DNA from: Leptodactylus fallax
Lineage: Eukaryota; Chordata; Amphibia; Anura; Leptodactylidae
NCBI GenBank assembly: GCA_947044405.1
Contig: CAMRHE010000197.1
Coordinates: forward strand, 2,170,001-2,234,000
Length of the DNA stretch: 64,000 nt
Direction of reading: 5' to 3'
Shown: positions 60,123 through 64,000 of the stretch, one piece after another
Layout of the letters: each line of letters begins with the position of its first letter
Numbering within the stretch: position 1 is the stretch's first letter
Program-made: the position numbers and the translations under genes
The notes under the pieces: model-generated
Seen by the model: the letters and a program-made list of their open reading frames with translations, nothing else
Database searches by the model: none
What the model was told of the DNA's origin: nothing

Positions 60123-60533
60123 GTCACACTATGTTTGAACCATGAACTGAACTCAATATTCATGCCAGCTTCAAATCACACTATGTGTGACCTGTGAGGG
60201 TCACAAATCACCTCCTGATAGCAAACAGATAACAGCAAGAATTACTGATCCCTCCATCACGCACCACAAGTTTCCAGACTGTTTTTTTGACCTGTTGTAA
60301 ATAACTTCTCTACTTAGATTGCAATTTTTTTTAAGGACTCTAAAATGCTTTGAAAACCATGTGTATAAAAATCTGTTAATTTTCAGTTCTTGTATCACAC
60401 CATGTCTGATGAAGGGAGCGAGCACTCCTGAAAGCTTACTTATAAATATACTCAGTTAGCCTCTAAAAGGTATCGCCTGATTTCTTCACTCTTCCACTAC
60501 TTTCAATGGCTAACACGGTACAACATTATACTA
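60121..60533 (+). repeat. Inverted pLTR of PLE-1
   Basis: Reverse complement of 58467-58880 apart from one base in an A run. It matches copy B rather than copy A where they differ (GGTGCGTGATGG against GGGGTGTGACGG), so it was copied from or with B. It includes the sequence encoding the first residues of copy A in inverse orientation. Confidence 0.93.
60392..60451 (+). ncRNA. Candidate hammerhead ribozyme, inverted pLTR
   Basis: Same motif as in copies A and B, but on the plus strand because the pLTR is inverted. Confidence 0.6.
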
Positions 60534-60545
60534 CTAGTTTACTAT

Positions 60546-61873
60546 CTCAGACTTTTAAATCTCTGTCTGAGTTCCTCTTTCCTATCCCTGCAAAATGGTT
60601 TCAGTGACCTCCCACCTATAATCTGTCATGATTGGCTGAGGGATAACTGGAAGGCATTATGGGGAATACTGCCTAGTCTGATTTAATGGGTCTGATGTTA
60701 TCCTTCTATTTTGTCTTGCTCTGATCCACCCATAAAATAGTGACCTCCAGACTCTAAAACTTTTGAGAAATTCGGACTGAATTCAGTTTGCTCATTCCTG
60801 CCACAAGAAAATAGCTCTGTGTTCTTTAAGCCATGTCTCGTGGCGACTTCAGTCTGCACTGTTCTTTTTTTTTTTTTTTTTTTTTACTAAGAATGTCTAT
60901 CATACTCTATGGTATGTCTGCCATGGCATTTTATGAAGTTTGCAAGTTTGCATTTTATTTCAATCTAAAAAAAATTCTATCTCTCTATCTCTTTTTTAGA
61001 AATTACCCAAGGCTGGTCTAAATCTAAAAGCCCTTTCTCAGAGATTACGAGCCAGTGTGAGCTCTGGAAAAAAGAGAGAATTTTCTGCTCAAGGCCAAAT
61101 AGCTTCAAAGCTAAGAAATCTCTAGAGTCAATGTGAAAGCGCTGAAACTGTCAATGTCAACTTGCAGCTTGCATGGTGAGTGTAAAACTTCAATAATGAC
61201 ATCATGGAGGAGAGGACAAAGGGCAGGGAAAACAAAGGGAAGTGCCAGGGATCTTCAAATATCTGAAACCTTGGAGGATTTAAGTGGACTAACACTTCTA
61301 CGCACAGTCATTGGGGTCTTAGGCTATACTGATTAAGGATTTAGCGTATTCAAAGGCTTTTTGACTGATAGCAGCAAGCGTGACAAAGTTTTCAAAACAT
61401 CTATTCGATTGCATTAGATTCTCCTTTTTTGTTCCTTTTGTTGAAGATTTTCATTTTCTTTTTCTTTTTAAGCTTCTTTCTTGCTGTACTATTTATATTA
61501 TGACCTGCTGATGTTATAACCTTTTAAAAAGATTATGTCTTGTTGTAACAGTTCCTGTGGAACATTATGTTAAACTGTATACTAACCTATTAAAACAACA
61601 TTACAAATAAATGATTGAAAATCCTCTCCTAAATTGCAGATACACTCTCTGCTTCTTCAGTTAAAGCAAAGTTTAACTTGACTCTGATAGCCATTGAAAA
61701 TATCGTGTTAATGTTCAGTGCATCAATGTTGTTAATGTGTTAAGTGTAAAGTTAAAATTTTTCTACATCTGTATGTGTAAGTGAGATATGTAGGAAATGC
61801 ATCCAGTACAAGAACACAGCAAGCAGCTAGGATAATCTATCCTTCGCTATATAGACCCAGCCTGCCTATGTCA
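60546..61873. other. Mostly unique non-coding DNA
   Basis: No repeat end or coding motif recognised apart from a T run (60864-60886). Sequence at 61030-61330 is of mixed composition and could be conserved non-coding DNA; not decidable here. Confidence 0.3.
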
Positions 61874-62730
61874 CAGTGGTGTAACTAAAGTCTTATGGGC
61901 CTGGTGCAAACTTTTGTCCAGGGCCCCCTTACCTACAGAAAATTCTTGATGGTGACCATTATGGGTGCTGCAGCAGTATCTCAGGTACTTGAAAGGGATA
62001 CAGATACAGCTATAGTACCCACAACTGCAGTTATCAAGAATGTGGTGAGTAAGCAGTGCAGCGAGCGGCATGAAAATAATACTGGGAGTTGCATGATGTG
62101 GGAAACAGCTGATCAGTGGGGTCCTAACAGTCTAAGAGATCTATGAGATCAGTGGGTGTCGAAAGCCCAGGGCCCCTGCTGATCAACTGTTTGAAGATAC
62201 TGTGATGCTTTTGCGAGCGCTGTGACTCCTTTGCTATTTACATTGCATCGTGTATGTTTTATAATCACCTTGCAATGTTATTACAGCCTGTAATATAATG
62301 TATAATGTGCTCCACAGTGGCCCACACACAGTATAATGTGCTCTACAGTGGCCCCCACACATTATAACACATTATAATATGCTCCACAGTGGCCCCCACA
62401 CAATATTATATGCTCCACAGTGGCCCCCACACAGTATAATATACTACACATATTCTGAAGCGCTATTATACTCTGGTGTCTCCTCAGTATAATAAGTAGA
62501 GGCCTAGGGGAAGTTATTAAAAATAACAAACACTTATATTCATCTTACCTCACCTTTCCTGGGCATCCTCGCTCCATTCGGCTCTCTTCAGCATCTTCTT
62601 CGGTCCTCTTCTGCCTGTGACTGAGGTGATGTGCCCCAGGTGTCACTGCCAATCACAGGCCCCAATAGTGACGTCTGGGGAGCATGACCTCAGTAACAGG
62701 CTGGAAGAGGGTGTGTACTCGTGTTATCTC
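61874..62730. repeat. Interspersed repeat related to 20065-20920
   Basis: Begins CAGTGGTGTAACTAAAG. It contains about five units of the 31-bp minisatellite in reverse orientation (62290-62445; TGCTCCACAGTGGCCCCCAC) and then an ATTATACTCTGGTGTC block and a TCTTACCTCACCTTTCCTGG arm, the palindromic module seen in three other elements. Right boundary not found. Confidence 0.55.
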
Positions 62731-62831
62731 TGATGATGCTGGAGCACTGGCTGCAATTAAGGCACACATTTGTTTCTTGTTTCGGTGTACTTAAAAATTG
62801 TTGTTTAGGGGTTTTGTTGATAGGATCAGCC

Positions 62832-63985
62832 TATTTCTTAAGTCCTGGGACTTTTGGCGCATGTGATATGTGGTGTCTTGAATTCACTAACTGAGAGATC
62901 AGCCTTCTCCAGGAGAAACCAGTACTTACAAAGGACCTGATGGATCTTAGAATGGGATGGTATGTTGGGTGGTTTTGGTGCTTTTGCAGTATCGTTAATT
63001 AATGGTCTATCAAGTTCTTGTTGGAGTTGATGTCTTGGATACCCTCTGTGCGAAAATGTGTCCCTCATGTCGTTAAGTCTAGTGGATAGGGTGTCAGGGT
63101 TAGATACAATCCGTGTTGTTCTCTTAAATTGAGACCATGGCAAAGAGTTTTAGGGTGACAGCTATGGTAATGTAACAAGTCATTATGGTCTGTTATTTTT
63201 TAATACTGGTCTATCGTTAGATGCCTCCGTTCAACAATACTAACAAGGGTGTCCAAGAAGCTCACTTGCTCTGGGCTCATGTTCATAGTGAATGATAATT
63301 CAGGATAAATGTTTTTCAATGTGGTAGAGAATAGACAGAGAATAAATAGAATATATCATTTTTAAAATGAAACCAAGCTTTAACATGTTGTTGGAATAAT
63401 GGGAAAGGATAGATGTTTTCCTCCTCTACTGCTATCATGTAGGCATTGGCTTAGGGCTGGGCCACATGTGACTCCATTGCGGTGCCCCTTTATTGGACAT
63501 AGAATTGATTGCCAACGAGGAAAAAAATTATCTTCCAGATCAGTTCTGAGTAACATCAAGCAGAACTCTTTTCCTCATCCAGGGTGGATTCAAGTGACAA
63601 AAGTCTGCTGGCAGCCCGAATGTCCTTGTTGTGTTCAATGCATGTATACAGGCTATTAATATTGAAGGTAACCAGAACAGAGTCAGAAGAGATATCACCC
63701 ACCTGTTTAAGTTTAGATAAGAAATCAGAGATGTTTAACAGAAAGGACCAAGAGTTACGTATTATGTATTATTGGTATGAGTACCCTGTCCAAGTATGTA
63801 GCTAAAGGGGATAAGATGGAGTCTGTTGATGCCACCAGAGGGTTGGATAATCTTTTATGAAATTTGGATAGGATATAAAAAAACTGAAGAAATACTGTAC
63901 GATTATTGATAGTGCCCTTTGACATGTATGTTTGTAATGTCCTCTTGATCCTCCCCACTATCTTATGACTGGGATTAATTGTCAC
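62832..63985 (-). pseudogene. Relic of a third PLE family, reverse transcriptase
   Basis: Minus-strand pieces in several frames align with PLE reverse transcriptase in the right order: FFYILSKFHKR and STDSILSPLATYLDRVL (63985-63755, the substrate-binding region), INSLYTCIEH (about 63640, catalytic region), a GTAM-type motif with YMIAVEEENIYP (about 63490-63410), SPEQVSFLDTLV (about 63250), and RTTRIVSNPDTL with HRGYPRHQL (63143-62838). Many shifts and stops. The wording of the motifs differs from both PLE-1 and PLE-2, so it is a separate, older family. It runs off the right edge of the window. Confidence 0.8.
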
Positions 63986-64000
63986 TTTTCTATAGGTGAT

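Larger units (their letters stand above)
55476..60533 (-). mobile_element. Composite Penelope-like element (PLE-1)
   Basis: Read on the minus strand it consists of an inverted pLTR (60533-60121), a 5'-truncated copy B (60120-58501), and a full copy A (about 58500-55476), the two copies being head to tail. The whole is bounded by one exact 12-bp duplication, so it appears to have inserted as a unit. Tandem copies with direct and inverted pLTRs are the hallmark of Penelope elements. A and B differ at only scattered sites. Three candidate hammerhead ribozymes lie in the three pLTR copies. Confidence 0.95.

Noticed and set aside
60201..60425. 74-codon minus-strand frame identical in kind to one at 55547-55771
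   Set aside because: Both lie in the pLTR, on the strand opposite the ribozyme motif, and reflect only the inverted duplication.

Overview
The window is about 64 kb of vertebrate, most likely frog (anuran), nuclear DNA that is almost entirely repetitive. The assignment rests on the mix of elements: several Tc1/mariner families with long IR/DR ends, a nearly full-length Ty1/copia element, several Penelope-like elements (PLEs) with GIY-YIG endonucleases, TTAA-flanked and hAT-like non-autonomous DNA elements, and an AT-rich background. No exon of a host gene, no tRNA or rRNA gene and no CRISPR or bacterial-style operon could be recognised. The species is inferred, not proven.

Layout. 1-7161: mostly unclassified AT-rich DNA with a foldback MITE (2358-2634), a 1.18 kb hAT-like element with an exact 8-bp duplication (3592-4770) and an abnormal C/G tract (6018-6106). 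7167-11748: a minus-strand Ty1/copia retrotransposon with 303-bp LTRs differing at 2 sites, a 5-bp target duplication, a polypurine tract and an unusual primer site matching the anticodon arm of initiator tRNA-Met; gag-pol carries one frameshift and two stops. 12050-12840: a PLE pLTR-like segment with a candidate hammerhead ribozyme. 13608-15224: a dead Tc1 element. 20065-29361: a block of repeats including a 31-bp minisatellite and two copies (X1, X2) of a large non-coding family with long internal palindromes, ~390-bp direct repeats and covarying hairpins. 30.8-38.8 kb: foldback, TTAA-type and hAT elements, and a two-armed 43-bp minisatellite. 43.3-51.5 kb: a nested stack in which X-family sequence is interrupted by a Tc1 deletion derivative, a PLE fragment with a hammerhead motif and a nearly intact DD37E mariner-type element. 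52.8-55.3 kb: a decayed BED-finger hAT transposase and another Tc1 element. 55476-60533: a composite PLE (one full copy, one 5'-truncated tandem copy, one inverted pLTR) bounded by a single 12-bp target duplication. 62.8-64 kb: remains of a third PLE family.

Functionally the window is a record of mobile-element activity. The youngest insertions appear to be the copia element (nearly identical LTRs), the composite PLE (two nearly identical copies) and the DD37E element (a single stop codon). Every transposase or reverse transcriptase reading frame seen has at least one disabling change except the 5'-truncated PLE copy B, whose remaining frame is open. Stretches described as holding nothing recognisable may include conserved non-coding elements, which cannot be judged from one sequence.
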